Assembly: GCA_965247255.1 (NCBI GenBank)
Contig: CBDFGS010000013.1
Span: 62,001-126,000 of the forward strand
Length of the DNA: 64,000 nucleotides
Source of the DNA: CBDFGS01 sp965247255
GTDB taxonomy: Bacteria; Chloroflexota; Dehalococcoidia; Lucifugimonadales; CAUZJF01
Direction of reading: 5' to 3'
The position numbers were made by a program, and so were the translations under genes. Shown one piece after another: positions 23,839 to 33,487 of the stretch; the stretch's first letter is position 1; every line of letters starts with the position of its first letter. The notes under the pieces are model-generated. The model was not told the DNA's origin and ran no database searches. It was given only the letters and a program-made list of their open reading frames with translations.

Positions 23839-25554
23839 CCCGAATCCACCGAAGGACACCGATGGACGGCGTGAGGAAAGCGGAAGGGGGGGTGAGGGAG
23901 CTACAGGGGAAATAGCCTGGGTTCCATTTGGGGTAGGGAGGTCGGCGGACGGTCTTCATCGCCGCACAGGGGCCCCTATGGCCGTCTGCGGGAGCTGCGA
24001 TGCGGGGGATGGCGAGAGAATACGCAGCAGGGAACTCTCTCGGACCGGGCTGGCGCGAGTCTGCGGGGATCTTCGGTTGTCCGGTGGGTGGGTCGCCGAC
24101 GGTGCCGTCAGGCCGGGAGTGGAATGGCTCGCAGCCGGGCCAAGGCGCGGCTGAACTTCTCAGCCCAAGGCCAGCGATCCGGAAGATGCAGGGTCAACCG
24201 GCGTGCCGAGCGGGTGAGCCGTCCGGCTAGGGAGAAGAACCGCCGCCGGAGGGTCTTGGTGGTGGCTATCCGCTCTCCCAGACCGATCCGCGCCGTCCAG
24301 CGGGCCAGGTTGTGGGCCATCGTCTGGACGGCCAGCCAGGCGCCGTTGGCGGCGAAGCGGCCCGAGGGGAGATGGTTCAGCCCGACGCCGTACTTGAGGT
24401 CGCGTATGGCATTCTCGATCTCGGCGTGGCGGCGATGGTCAGCCTCCAGTTCGAGCAACTCCCCGTCCCGGTCGGTGATGAAGCCGTGATAACTGTATTT
24501 GGCGAAGAGGGCCAGTTGGGAACCGGGCGTCGGCTTCACCCGCCGGACGATGAGCCGTACCGGCGCGGCGTCTGCCTCGGCCTGGAAGGGGGTGCAGGTG
24601 ATCTCGGCCACATCGGCGGCACCGTCCATCCAGTAAGGAATCGGCGTCCAGGCATCTTCGGGTATCGCCTCGATGAGATTGTGCAGGCTTTTGTGCTGGC
24701 GGATGGTGATGGAGTAGCGGACATTGATCCGGCGGCAGACGGCGACCACGGCGTGGGTATAGAAGCCGCTGTCGGCACGCATGGTGAGCTGCCCGCTGGC
24801 CCCGCCGTAGCGAACCCGGCTCACCGTTTCACGCAGGAAGTGGGCGGCGCCGCGAGCGGTGTTGGCCCGGCCCTCGCGCAGCCGGGCCATCAGCACGTCG
24901 CCTGTGCCGGCGGCGACGGCCAACAGCGGGTGATAGCCCCGCTTGCCGGTATAGCCGTGGTGGCGTGCGCCCTCCTTGGCCAGTCCGTAGGTCTCGCAGA
25001 TGGTGGAGTCCAGGTCAATGGTCAGGGGCCCGTCGCCGGGTCCCGCCCCGGCCTGCCAAGCCCGGGCCAGCAACTCGCGGCTCACCCGGTCGAGTTGACG
25101 GACGTGGCCCCACCGGAAGCTGCGCAGGAAGGTGCCCAGGGTGGATGGCGCCTTCACCGTGCCGCCCAGGGTGCTGGCCGTCCCCCCGGTGCGCAACACA
25201 TCGGCGTCGTCAATGCAGTCGCCCCCAGCCAGCGCAGACGCCACCAGCGTCATCATCTTGTCGCTCGTGTTCGCCCGCCCCGGGGCATCGCCCAGGTCGA
25301 GGCGCTGCCGGACGAGTTCGGGCAGGCCGAGGTGCCGCGCCAGGGTGGCCGGAAGGAGCAGCCCGGCATTGGCCACCAAGCGGCGGTCGTCGAAGGTGAT
25401 TTGGATTCGGTCGGGGTGGTTGCGTGGCAGCATCTATTGGGTGCTCCTTTTCCAGGGTCTGTTTTTTGCTACAAAACCATTATCCCAGAAGCACAGGAGC
25501 ACCTTCTTGCTGCTTCAGGACGCTAACCCGACGCCCTCCTTCGGTGGATTCGGG
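23839..25554 (-). mobile_element. IS1380-family element, copy 3
   Basis: Identical to copies 1 and 2. Its flanks TTAAG left and TTAAG right (25,555-25,559) match, the pattern of a true 5-bp target duplication. It sits about 20 bp upstream of the NACHT start and separates that gene from its native promoter region. Confidence 0.9.
24108..25433 (-). CDS. IS1380-family transposase, copy 3
   Basis: Same 441-residue DDE transposase as in copies 1 and 2, intact frame. Transcribed away from the NACHT gene. Confidence 0.93.
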   Translation of the reverse strand: MLPRNHPDRIQITFDDRRLVANAGLLLPATLARHLGLPELVRQRLDLGDAPGRANTSDKMMTLVASALAGGDCIDDADVLRTGGTASTLGGTVKAPSTLGTFLRSFRWGHVRQLDRVSRELLARAWQAGAGPGDGPLTIDLDSTICETYGLAKEGARHHGYTGKRGYHPLLAVAAGTGDVLMARLREGRANTARGAAHFLRETVSRVRYGGASGQLTMRADSGFYTHAVVAVCRRINVRYSITIRQHKSLHNLIEAIPEDAWTPIPYWMDGAADVAEITCTPFQAEADAAPVRLIVRRVKPTPGSQLALFAKYSYHGFITDRDGELLELEADHRRHAEIENAIRDLKYGVGLNHLPSGRFAANGAWLAVQTMAHNLARWTARIGLGERIATTKTLRRRFFSLAGRLTRSARRLTLHLPDRWPWAEKFSRALARLRAIPLPA

Positions 25555-25575
25555 TTAAGCAGGCACGAGGACACT

Positions 25576-26014
25576 GTGTTGACTGCTTCTATCCTATCTG
25601 ACCCGCAGAACTGGGCACTACTAGCGACCATCGCAGCGATCGTCGCCTCTCTAGCAGCCTCAGCTAGCGCCATAGCGGCATTGTGGCCAATCTGGCAGCG
25701 GCAGCGCACCCGACGACTCCTTGAGAATGACTTTGGTTCGGAGCTGTTTCCAAGAGACGTTATCGAACGTTCGATTCGCTATTACATTCGCCCCGATTGT
25801 TCCAGCGTCGATCCAGCCCAAGAGGCTGAAATTCGCCAAGTGATGGCCACACAAGAAGATCTGATCACGGCTGTCGACAAATATCTTCTGCAAGACGACC
25901 TGCCACACCGTCACCTCTTACTACTCGCCGATTCTGGCATGGGCAAATCCTCTTTCATACTCAATTACTACGCCCGAAATCAGCGGCTGACTAAAAGCAA
26001 GCGTCAGCGCTTAG
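25576..26014 (+). pseudogene. Membrane-anchored NACHT NTPase, 5' part (interrupted by IS copy 4)
   Basis: GTG at 25,576 follows GCACGAGG. The N-terminus holds a membrane helix (LLATIAAIVASLAASASAIA), a linker with DVIERSIRYYIRP, then Walker A in LLLADSGMGKSSFILNYYAR. After QRL the IS copy 4 begins, duplicating CTTAG. Removing the IS and one CTTAG joins this frame exactly to AVVPLGIPDANDY at 27,724, so the two parts were one gene of ~636 residues. Known bacterial NACHT proteins include antiphage sensors; here the gene is split and presumably silent unless the IS excises. Confidence 0.8.
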
Positions 26015-27718
26015 CCCGAATCCACCGAAGGACACCGATGGACGGCGTGAGGGCAGCGGAAGGGGGTGGGTGAGGGAGCTACAGGGGAGATGGCCTGGGG
26101 TCTTGGGGTAGATGGGAGGCCGGCGGGCGGTCTTCAGTGGCCGCACAGGGCCCCTAAGGCCCTATGCGGGAGTTGCGATGCGCGGGAAGGCGAGAGGATA
26201 CGCAGCAGGGGACTCTCGCGACCGGGGTGGCGCGAGATTGCGGGGACGTTGGGTCAGTTGCAGGCTGGCCGTCAGGCCGGGAACGGAATGGCTTGCAGCC
26301 GGGCCAAGGCGCGAGTGAACTGGGTTTCCCAAGGCCAGCGCCGGGGGAGATGCAAAGTGAGGCGGCGCGCCGAGCGGGTGATCCGTCCCACCAGAGCGAA
26401 GACCCGCCGCCTGAGGGTCTTGGTGATCACGGTCCGCTCGCCCAGACCAATCCGCGCCGTCCAGCGGGCCAGGTTATGCGCCATCACCTGGACCGCCAGC
26501 CAGGCGCCGTTGGCGGCGAAGCGCGCCGACGGCATGTGGTTCAGCCCGACGCCGTACTTGAGGTCGCGTATGGCGTTCTCGACCTCGGCGTGGCGGCGAT
26601 GATCGGCCTCCAGTTCCAGCGTCTCCCCATCGCGGTCGGTGATGAAGGCGTGATAGCTGTATCTGGCGAAGAGGGCGAGCTGGGAACCGGGCGTCGGCTT
26701 CACCCGCCGGACAATGAGCCGCACCGGCGCGGCGTCCGGCTTGGTCTGGAACGGGGTGTAAGTCGTCTCGGCGACATCGGCGGCGCCGTCCATCCAGTAG
26801 GGAATGGGAGTCCAGTCCTCCTCTGGTATCGCCTCGATCAGATCCCGCAGCCTGGCGCGCTGGCGGATGGTGATAGAGAAGCGGACATCCATTTCCCGGC
26901 AGGCGGCAACGACAGTGTGGGCGTAGAAGCCGCTGTCGGCCCGCACCGTGAGTTGTCCCCTGGCCCCGCCGTAGCGCACCCGCCCCACCGTCTCACGCAG
27001 GAAGTGGGCGGCGCCACGGGCGGTGTTGGCCCGGCCCTCGCGCAGCCGGGACATCAGCACCTCGCCGGTGCCGGCGGCAATGGCCAGCAGCGGGTGATAG
27101 CCGCGGGCGCCGGTATAGCCGTGGTGGCGCGCTCCCTCCTTGGCCAGTCCATAGGTCTCGCAGATGGTCGAGTCCAGGTCGATGGTCAGGGGCGAGTCGC
27201 CGGGTCCGGCCCCAGCGGCCCAGGCCCGGGCCAACAACTGGCGGCTCACGCGGTCGAGTTGACGGACATGCCCCCACCGGAAGCTGCGCAGGAAGGTCCC
27301 CAGGGTGGATGGCGCCTTGACCACGCAGCCTAGAACACCAACCGTCCCACCAGCGCGCAGCGCATCGGCGTCGTCGATGCAGTCGCCGCCTGCCAGCGCG
27401 GAAGCGACCAGCGTCAGCATCTTGTCCCCAGTGTTCGCCCGTCCCGGCGCTCCGCCGAGGTCAAGGTGATGGTCGACGAGTTCCCGCAGGCCCAGGTGCC
27501 GGGCTAGGGTGGCCGGCAGGAGCAGGCCGGCATTGGCCACCAGGCGATGGTCGTCAAAGAGGATGCGGATACGGTCGGGTTTGTTCTGTGGCAGCATCTA
27601 TTGGGTGCTCCTTGTTTCCGGGCGGGTTTCTGTTCCAAAACCATTATCCCAGATTCAGAGGAGCACCCGCTGGCTTCTTCAAGGGCTGTCCCCAAGGACG
27701 TCCTTCGGTGGATTCGGG
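26015..27718 (-). mobile_element. IS1380-family element, copy 4 (diverged)
   Basis: A 1704-bp element has the same terminal repeats as copies 1-3 but many internal substitutions. It is flanked by a perfect 5-bp duplication CTTAG (26,010-26,014 and 27,719-27,723) and lies inside the NACHT gene. It is therefore an independent insertion of a related element, not part of the array. Confidence 0.92.
26272..27597 (-). CDS. IS1380-family transposase, diverged copy
   Basis: 441 residues, the same length as copies 1-3 with scattered substitutions throughout. Catalytic positions are kept: TIDLDSTICETYG, VRADSGFYAHTVVAAC and RHAEVENAIRDLKYGVGLNH. The intact frame indicates a second active lineage of the element in this genome. 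Confidence 0.93.
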   Translation of the reverse strand: MLPQNKPDRIRILFDDHRLVANAGLLLPATLARHLGLRELVDHHLDLGGAPGRANTGDKMLTLVASALAGGDCIDDADALRAGGTVGVLGCVVKAPSTLGTFLRSFRWGHVRQLDRVSRQLLARAWAAGAGPGDSPLTIDLDSTICETYGLAKEGARHHGYTGARGYHPLLAIAAGTGEVLMSRLREGRANTARGAAHFLRETVGRVRYGGARGQLTVRADSGFYAHTVVAACREMDVRFSITIRQRARLRDLIEAIPEEDWTPIPYWMDGAADVAETTYTPFQTKPDAAPVRLIVRRVKPTPGSQLALFARYSYHAFITDRDGETLELEADHRRHAEVENAIRDLKYGVGLNHMPSARFAANGAWLAVQVMAHNLARWTARIGLGERTVITKTLRRRVFALVGRITRSARRLTLHLPRRWPWETQFTRALARLQAIPFPA

Positions 27719-27723
27719 CTTAG

Positions 27724-29195
27724 CAGTAGTTCCTCTCGGTATTCCGGACGCCAACGACTATATCGAGCGCATCGAGGACAAACGCAACACGGTGATTTTC
27801 CTCGACGCGTTTGACGAAGACACCAAGGCGATCTCGGATCACCGACAACGTCTACGCGAGCTCATGCTGGCATGCCACCAATTCAAGCGGGTGCTAATTA
27901 CATGCCGGACTCAATTCTTTCCAAAAGAGGAAGAAATTCCGCGCGAGACTGGTATAGCCAGAGTGGGACCACGGAAGCCGGGCGAGGCAGGCGAGTATGA
28001 GTTCTGGAAGCTCTATCTCTCTCCGCTCAACGATCGACAGGTCAGCGCATTTCTACGCCGTCGTTACCCATGGCCTTGGGGTCAACGCAAGAAAGCTCGT
28101 GAAGTCGTCGACACAATTCCCCTTCTGAGTGTCCGGCCGATGCTACTGGCCTATATTCCTGATTTGCTGGAGAGTGGGCAAGATATACACTACGCGTACC
28201 AGCTTTATCAGGTGCTAGTAGAAAAGTGGCTGGAACGCGAAAGGGGGTGGGTTGATGACAAGGATACGTTGCGTGGTTTTTCGGAGCGCCTAGCTGTAGA
28301 CCTCTATGTGAACCGGAAGAGCCGAGGTGGTGAACGTATCCGTGGGGCGGAACTGGAACCGCTCGCTGAGAAATGGAACATACGCTTGGACGGGTGGCAG
28401 CTTCGGGGTCGGTCGCTGCTAAACCGTGATGCTGAAGGCAATTACAAATTCGCACACCGCTCGATTATGGAGTATCTCTTGGTGAGTAGGTTCGCCGATG
28501 GTGACGAGGCCTGCGGCGGGATAGAGTGGACCGACCAGATGCTCCAGTTTGTTTGGGAAATGATCAAACACCATTCTGATGCGAACGAGCCCCTTCCCTT
28601 TGATGCTACACAACTTGATCTGAGTAGATTTCAGCTTTCACTCCGGTCTAGTGCCGTGCGAACCTTGAGTCACTCAGAGCACAAGTTGGGTCTAATCACA
28701 AACGACCTGTATGACGGTATCTGGAATAAAAGCGCTAGAAGAGAGCTCGTGCCCCTGTTTGTGGTGCACGAAAGAGCAGATGACAAGATTGTGAATGACT
28801 ATGTCAGTGGACTGACCTGGGCATGGAGCAGTTCAGGCGATTTGAACCCTCCAGCCGAAGTTGATGCTTATATTCAACGTCTCAATACAAGAAGCTACGG
28901 GGGCTATAACGATTGGAGATTGCCAACCGTGGAGGAAGCAAGTTCGCTCATGGAACCGAAATCGAAGAAGAATGACGTGGAATTCGGTCTGGGCTATGGT
29001 GGTAAAGGTCCTATTTGGACAGCAGATCATGATCCAGATGGCTTTCCTTGGGGGGCGTATATCGGTGAAACCGGGTTCGGCTTCAACCAACGGGATAGTC
29101 GTCGATTGATGGAGGTCTTGGCAGTTCGTCGGAGCAGCGGAGCAGACGCCCGTCTAACCCTCGCTCCAGCGGGCGGGCAGGGCGTGCCGCCATGA
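27724..29195 (+). pseudogene. NACHT NTPase with C-terminal DUF1566 domain, 3' part
   Basis: This continues the gene begun at 25,576. Walker B is NTVIFLDAFDED, followed by RVLITCRTQFFP (sensor-type Arg), LPLLSVRPMLLAYIPDLLE and FAHRSIMEYLLVSRF, the winged-helix tail motif typical of NACHT STAND proteins. The C-terminal ~130 residues (SGLTWAWSSSGDLNPPAEVD, GGYNDWRLPTVEEASSL) are a DUF1566/Lcl-type lectin-like domain, plausibly the ligand sensor. The gene ends 48 bp before fabF at the right edge of the island. Confidence 0.8.
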
Positions 29196-29243
29196 TATGA
29201 TGCCGTCAATCAGGCGGGGGATATGCGATGGAGCGAAGCTTAG

Positions 29244-30485
29244 ATGAACAGCACCGTCGTTGTGACCGGCATAGGCGTCATAAGTCCTGTAGGACTCACG
29301 CGCGAGACGTCGTGGAAGGCGCTCGTGCGCGGTGAGTCCGGGATCGATCATATAGGCTCGTTCGACCCAGAGGGGCTCGAGACGCGTATAGCCGGGGAGG
29401 TCGAGGGGTTCGACGCCACCGATTTCATGGGCCCGAAGGAGGCCCGCCACATGGACCGCTTCGCCCAGCTGGCAGTCGGGGCGGCGCTGGAGGCGACCGA
29501 GCAGGCCCATCTTGATATCGACAGCAGCAACGCTGAGCGGGTCTCGGTTATCGTCTCAAGCGGCATAGGCGGGATCATCACGCTGTCTGAGCAGATAGGC
29601 GTCTTGGACAGCAAGGGCGCCCGGCGCGTCAACCCGTTCCTCGTGCCGATGATGCTACCGGACATGGCGTCCGGACAGGTCTCCATGGTGTTGGGGGCAA
29701 AAGGGCCCAACTTCGCCACGGTGTCGGCCTGCTCCAGCGGCGCAGACGCAATAGGTGTCGCCTTCAATATGGTGAGCAAGGGCACGGTGGACGTTGCCGT
29801 GGCCGGCGGCTCCGAGGCGGCGATATGTCCCATCGGAGTGGCCGGGTTCAACTCCTGCAAAGCCCTCTCAAAGCGCAACGACCAGCCGCAAAAGGCGTCG
29901 CGCCCATTCGACGCCGAGAGAGACGGCTTCGTCCTCGGCGAAGGCGCCGGCGTCCTCGTCCTTGAGAGCCTGGAGAGCGCCACCAACCGCGGCGTCGCCC
30001 CGATTGCCGAAATCGCGGGCTACGGCTCCACGGCGGACGCTTACCACGTCACCCAGCCGGCGCCATCGGGCGAAGGCGGCGCCAGGGCAATGAAAATCGC
30101 GCTGGACGACGCAGGGCTGGAGCCCGAGGATATCGACTACATAAACGCTCACGGCACTTCCACGCAACTCAACGACAAGTACGAGACGATGGCCATGAAG
30201 TCTGTCTTCGGCGAGGAAGCGTACAAGATACCTATCAGCTCGACCAAGTCGATGACTGGACACCTGCTGGGCGCCAGCGGTGCTCTGGAGGCGGCGGTCT
30301 CCGTGCTGGCCATCGACCGAGGAGTCCTTCCTCCGACCATCAACCTGGAGGTCCCCGACCCTGACTGCGACCTCGACTACACGCCGCACATGCCGAGGCG
30401 AGGGAGGACGCGAGCCGTCATGAGCAACTCCTTCGGATTCGGAGGGCATAACGCGAGTCTGGTGTTCCGCGCTTACGAGGAGTAG
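29244..30485 (+). CDS. fabF: Beta-ketoacyl-ACP synthase II
   Basis: A 413-residue condensing enzyme of fatty acid elongation, joining malonyl-ACP to acyl-ACP in the cytoplasm. The catalytic triad is visible: Cys in VSACSSGADAIG, His in YINAHGTSTQLND and His in MTGHLLGASGALEA; FGFGGHNASLVF closes the fold. Length is typical. No acpP, fabD or fabG is adjacent; the gene marks the start of core chromosome after the island. ATG at 29,244 follows GGAGCGAAGCTT. Confidence 0.95.
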   Translation: MNSTVVVTGIGVISPVGLTRETSWKALVRGESGIDHIGSFDPEGLETRIAGEVEGFDATDFMGPKEARHMDRFAQLAVGAALEATEQAHLDIDSSNAERVSVIVSSGIGGIITLSEQIGVLDSKGARRVNPFLVPMMLPDMASGQVSMVLGAKGPNFATVSACSSGADAIGVAFNMVSKGTVDVAVAGGSEAAICPIGVAGFNSCKALSKRNDQPQKASRPFDAERDGFVLGEGAGVLVLESLESATNRGVAPIAEIAGYGSTADAYHVTQPAPSGEGGARAMKIALDDAGLEPEDIDYINAHGTSTQLNDKYETMAMKSVFGEEAYKIPISSTKSMTGHLLGASGALEAAVSVLAIDRGVLPPTINLEVPDPDCDLDYTPHMPRRGRTRAVMSNSFGFGGHNASLVFRAYEE

Positions 30486-30675
30486 CCTGCAACCGTATGG
30501 CCTGGAGTGCGCTCGCACATGGCCCGTAGCCCCGTAGTCTCAGCCGTGGGAGGACTGCGCCGGTTCTTAGGCGAGGCCCAGGGCAGTGAGAACGCATCTT
30601 GACAACCAATCGCCTCTTTTCCCTTCTCCCCTTGTGGGCGAAGGCTAGCGTGAGGGGGACGGCGCCCGATAAACG

Positions 30676-32376
30676 TTGACAAATTCTGCTACTGGAACGC
30701 GGAACTTGCGGCGCGCTTGGAGGCAACTCCCGGAGCCCCCCGAGGGATTCGCCCTTTCAATAGGACTCCCGCCGTTCCAGGCACGCCTTCTCTATAACCG
30801 CGGCATCAGGTCGCAAGCCGATGCTGACGCGTACCTCTCGCCGAGCCCGGCCCAGCTCAACGACCCGCTCCTACTACCGGAGATGCGCGCTGCGGTCACA
30901 AGGCTGAGCAAGGCGCTGGCCGACGCCGAGACGATCGGCGTATTCGGCGACTTCGACACCGACGGCGTCTCCGGTACAGCCCTCCTGGTCCTGGCTTTGA
31001 GGCAGGCCGGAGCGGAGGTGGTCCCGTACATCCCTCACCGCGTCGACGAAGGCCACGGGCTGAACGCCGACGCCGTGACGCACCTGGCCGGCAAAGGCGT
31101 CTCGCTGCTGATCACTGTGGATTGCGGGTCGAGCTCTGTAGAAGAGGTGCGCGCTGCCGCCTCCATGGGGATCGACACGGTGATTACCGACCACCACAGT
31201 CTTCCCGAAGACCTTCCAGATGCAGTGGCGCTGGTGAATCCGAAGCACCCGGACTCAGAGTATCCCTACAATGACCTCACGGGCGCCGGGCTCTCTTTCA
31301 AGCTGGTCGAAGCGCTCTACGGCCACCTGGGGAGACCGGTGCCGGAGCACGTCTTGGAGCTCGCTGCCATCGGCACGGTGGCCGACTCGGGCCCCTTGAC
31401 CGGGGAGAACCGCTATCTGGTGAGGGAGGGACTTGCCCTCATCAACCGCACCAGCCACGTTGGACTAAGGGCGCTGATGGCCGGGGCCGGGCTAAAGCAA
31501 GGATCGCTGGATACTGAGTCGCTGTCGTTTGGCATAATTCCGCGGCTCAACGCGGCCGGGAGGCTGGCCGACGCCGCCGAAAGTCTGAGGCTTCTCGTCG
31601 CCGAGAGCCGCGGGGAGGCCGAGTCCCTGGCGGAAGGCCTGGAGCAGCAGAACCGGCAGAGACGCGAGCTCACGGACGAAGGCGTGGCGCAGGCGCTGAC
31701 GCAGGTGGACGACGAGGCGCCGCCGTCGCTCATCATGGTCCAGCACGAGGACTGGATACCCGGCATCCTGGGCCTAGTCGCGTCCGACCTGTGCGAGCGC
31801 TATAACCGCCCGGCTATCGCCGTCTCAACGGCGGGGGAGGTGGCCCGCGCGAGCGCGCGCAGCATCGCCGCGTTCGATATGATTGACGCTCTCCACCGCA
31901 GTGCGGCACCGTTCCACCGGTTCGGGGGCCATCCACGCGCGGCCGGATTCACTATTGCGCCCGCGGACCTCGGTGACTTGAAACACACCCTCGTCCGCAT
32001 CGCGGACGAGCGGCTCGACGGCGCCGATTTGACTTCCTCCATAGATATCGACGCCGAGGCGCCTCCGTCCGCGCTCATCAAGGGCTTCCGGTTGGTTCAG
32101 TCGATGGCGCCATTCGGCGAGGGAAACCCGACTCCCGTGTTCCTGACCCGTAACGCCAGAGTGTCGGATGTAAGGGTGTTTGGAGACAAGGGCCGACACC
32201 TCCGGATGCGGCTCGCCCACGAAGGCGCGGTCTGGGACGCCGTTGCGTTCCGACGGGGCGCTGACGCCCCGGAACCCGGCTCGCTGATCGACATGGTGTA
32301 TTCGGCGGGCATCGACAACTGGCGAGACCCGCCTACGATCCAGCTCAGCGTCGTTGACCTTCGCCCGGCGCAGTAG
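30676..32376 (+). CDS. recJ: Single-stranded-DNA-specific exonuclease RecJ
   Basis: The 566-residue DHH-family nuclease degrades ssDNA 5' to 3' in recombination and mismatch repair. It has GVFGDFDTDGVSGTALL, ITVDCGSSS, TDHHSLP (DHH), AAIGTVADSGPLTGENR and DHHA1 motifs (FGGHPRAAGFTI), then an OB-like C-terminal domain. The start is uncertain: TTG at 30,676 has no SD, while TTG at 30,706 has GGAACGCGGA upstream and matches the usual N-terminus (RRAW.LPEPP). It stands alone in its strand group. Confidence 0.93.
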   Translation: MTNSATGTRNLRRAWRQLPEPPEGFALSIGLPPFQARLLYNRGIRSQADADAYLSPSPAQLNDPLLLPEMRAAVTRLSKALADAETIGVFGDFDTDGVSGTALLVLALRQAGAEVVPYIPHRVDEGHGLNADAVTHLAGKGVSLLITVDCGSSSVEEVRAAASMGIDTVITDHHSLPEDLPDAVALVNPKHPDSEYPYNDLTGAGLSFKLVEALYGHLGRPVPEHVLELAAIGTVADSGPLTGENRYLVREGLALINRTSHVGLRALMAGAGLKQGSLDTESLSFGIIPRLNAAGRLADAAESLRLLVAESRGEAESLAEGLEQQNRQRRELTDEGVAQALTQVDDEAPPSLIMVQHEDWIPGILGLVASDLCERYNRPAIAVSTAGEVARASARSIAAFDMIDALHRSAAPFHRFGGHPRAAGFTIAPADLGDLKHTLVRIADERLDGADLTSSIDIDAEAPPSALIKGFRLVQSMAPFGEGNPTPVFLTRNARVSDVRVFGDKGRHLRMRLAHEGAVWDAVAFRRGADAPEPGSLIDMVYSAGIDNWRDPPTIQLSVVDLRPAQ

Positions 32377-32471
32377 CGCTCGCGTAGCCGGCCATCCTGT
32401 CATTGCGAGAGCATTTGTCGTTCCGAGCCCAGCGAGGGATCCAAGAGCACTGTTAGGAAGCAACTTGGCGG

Positions 32472-33266
32472 CTACGAGGACACTTTGAGCGTGCCTCTCA
32501 TCTCCTCGTGTCCTACTACGGTGCAAACGTATTCGTATGTGCCGGCCGCCAGGGCGGGCAGCTGTACAAGCTTTTCACTCCCTCCCGTGATCGTAACGTC
32601 GACGCCGAGTTCCTTGATGGTGAAGGTGTGCACGGTGAAGTCGCGGTTCTTGATCACCAGTTTTGAGGGCTCGGCGGACGATACTCGAACGTCCGTCGGC
32701 CTAAACTCCATGTTCTTCATATCCACTTTGACTGCCGCTACCTTGTCGGCAGCGTCCACCGAGGCCAACGTCGTGACGTGAAGCACGCCTGAGAGGGCCA
32801 TCAGGGCTACGACGGTCACCGCGATAGTCGCGAAAACCCACCGTTCGCCTCGTGTAGCTACGGTGCGTGCCGTTCCGCGCCCGTGCTGGAGGAAGGCGAC
32901 AATCCCCGCTACAGCGGTAATAGCGAGCGCGACGATTACCGGAACACCCATGCCAAAATCGAAGAAGCTGTTAACATGGAGCAGCGCCGGAAGTATGAAT
33001 GGCCCATTGAGCAGCAGGTTCAACAGCGCCCAGATTGCGGCCACCAACGCCATCCTCCTGCCAAACCTCCACGCCAGCCCTGCGAAGATCGCTGTGGGTA
33101 TCAGGAAGATCAAGATGAAGACGAGCGATTCGGTGTTGCCCGACGCGATGAGCGTAATGCCGAAGACGAGGAATACTAAGCCGTAAACGAGCAGACCAGC
33201 TATCGTAACCCTCTGATAGAAGGGCAAGCTCGTCCATGCGTGGGCAGGTCTTGTGGTGTCTGACAT
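32472..33266 (-). CDS. Polytopic membrane protein with C-terminal cupredoxin domain
   Basis: A 264-residue protein has about five membrane helices (ITIAGLL-type, LVFILIFLIPTAIFAGLAW, VPVIVALAITAVAGIVAF, WVFATIAVTVVALMALSGVL). These are followed by an extracytoplasmic cupredoxin fold with type 1 copper ligands His (DFTVHTFTI), Cys, His and Met (YEYVCTVVGHEEMRGTL). It probably carries electrons at the outer face of the membrane. It is not next to oxidase genes, and the fusion to a multi-helix domain is uncommon. Confidence 0.8.
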   Translation of the reverse strand: MSDTTRPAHAWTSLPFYQRVTIAGLLVYGLVFLVFGITLIASGNTESLVFILIFLIPTAIFAGLAWRFGRRMALVAAIWALLNLLLNGPFILPALLHVNSFFDFGMGVPVIVALAITAVAGIVAFLQHGRGTARTVATRGERWVFATIAVTVVALMALSGVLHVTTLASVDAADKVAAVKVDMKNMEFRPTDVRVSSAEPSKLVIKNRDFTVHTFTIKELGVDVTITGGSEKLVQLPALAAGTYEYVCTVVGHEEMRGTLKVSS

Positions 33267-33487
33267 CTTTCACAACCCCCTTTCGGGCCATCCCATCTAT
33301 CTGTAGAACAATCTCGGGTCCAACCTCTCGTGAAATGTTTCACACGTCGAGTTTACCGTCCATCCGTCCCCAAAACGTCACGGAATGCGTTACGGGACGC
33401 CGGTCCCGCACGGTTTTTGCGCGTGCGATACGACGGGGCGGTCCGCTCGACTGACGCGAATATCACGCCGTTATCACCTGAAGCGAC

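Larger units (their letters stand above)
18301..25554. repeat. Direct array of IS1380 copies with identical 1053-bp spacers
   Basis: The order is IS (18,301), spacer (20,017-21,069), IS (21,070), spacer (22,786-23,838), IS (23,839-25,554). The period is exactly 2769 bp and I see no differences between units. Target-like TTAAG flanks occur left of copies 2 and 3 and right of copy 3, as expected if a single insertion was later joined by recombination between direct IS copies and the unit then duplicated. An assembly duplication is the alternative. Confidence 0.85.

Noticed and set aside
29868..30518. Minus-strand 216-residue frame opposite fabF
   Set aside because: Antisense shadow of fabF without domain features.
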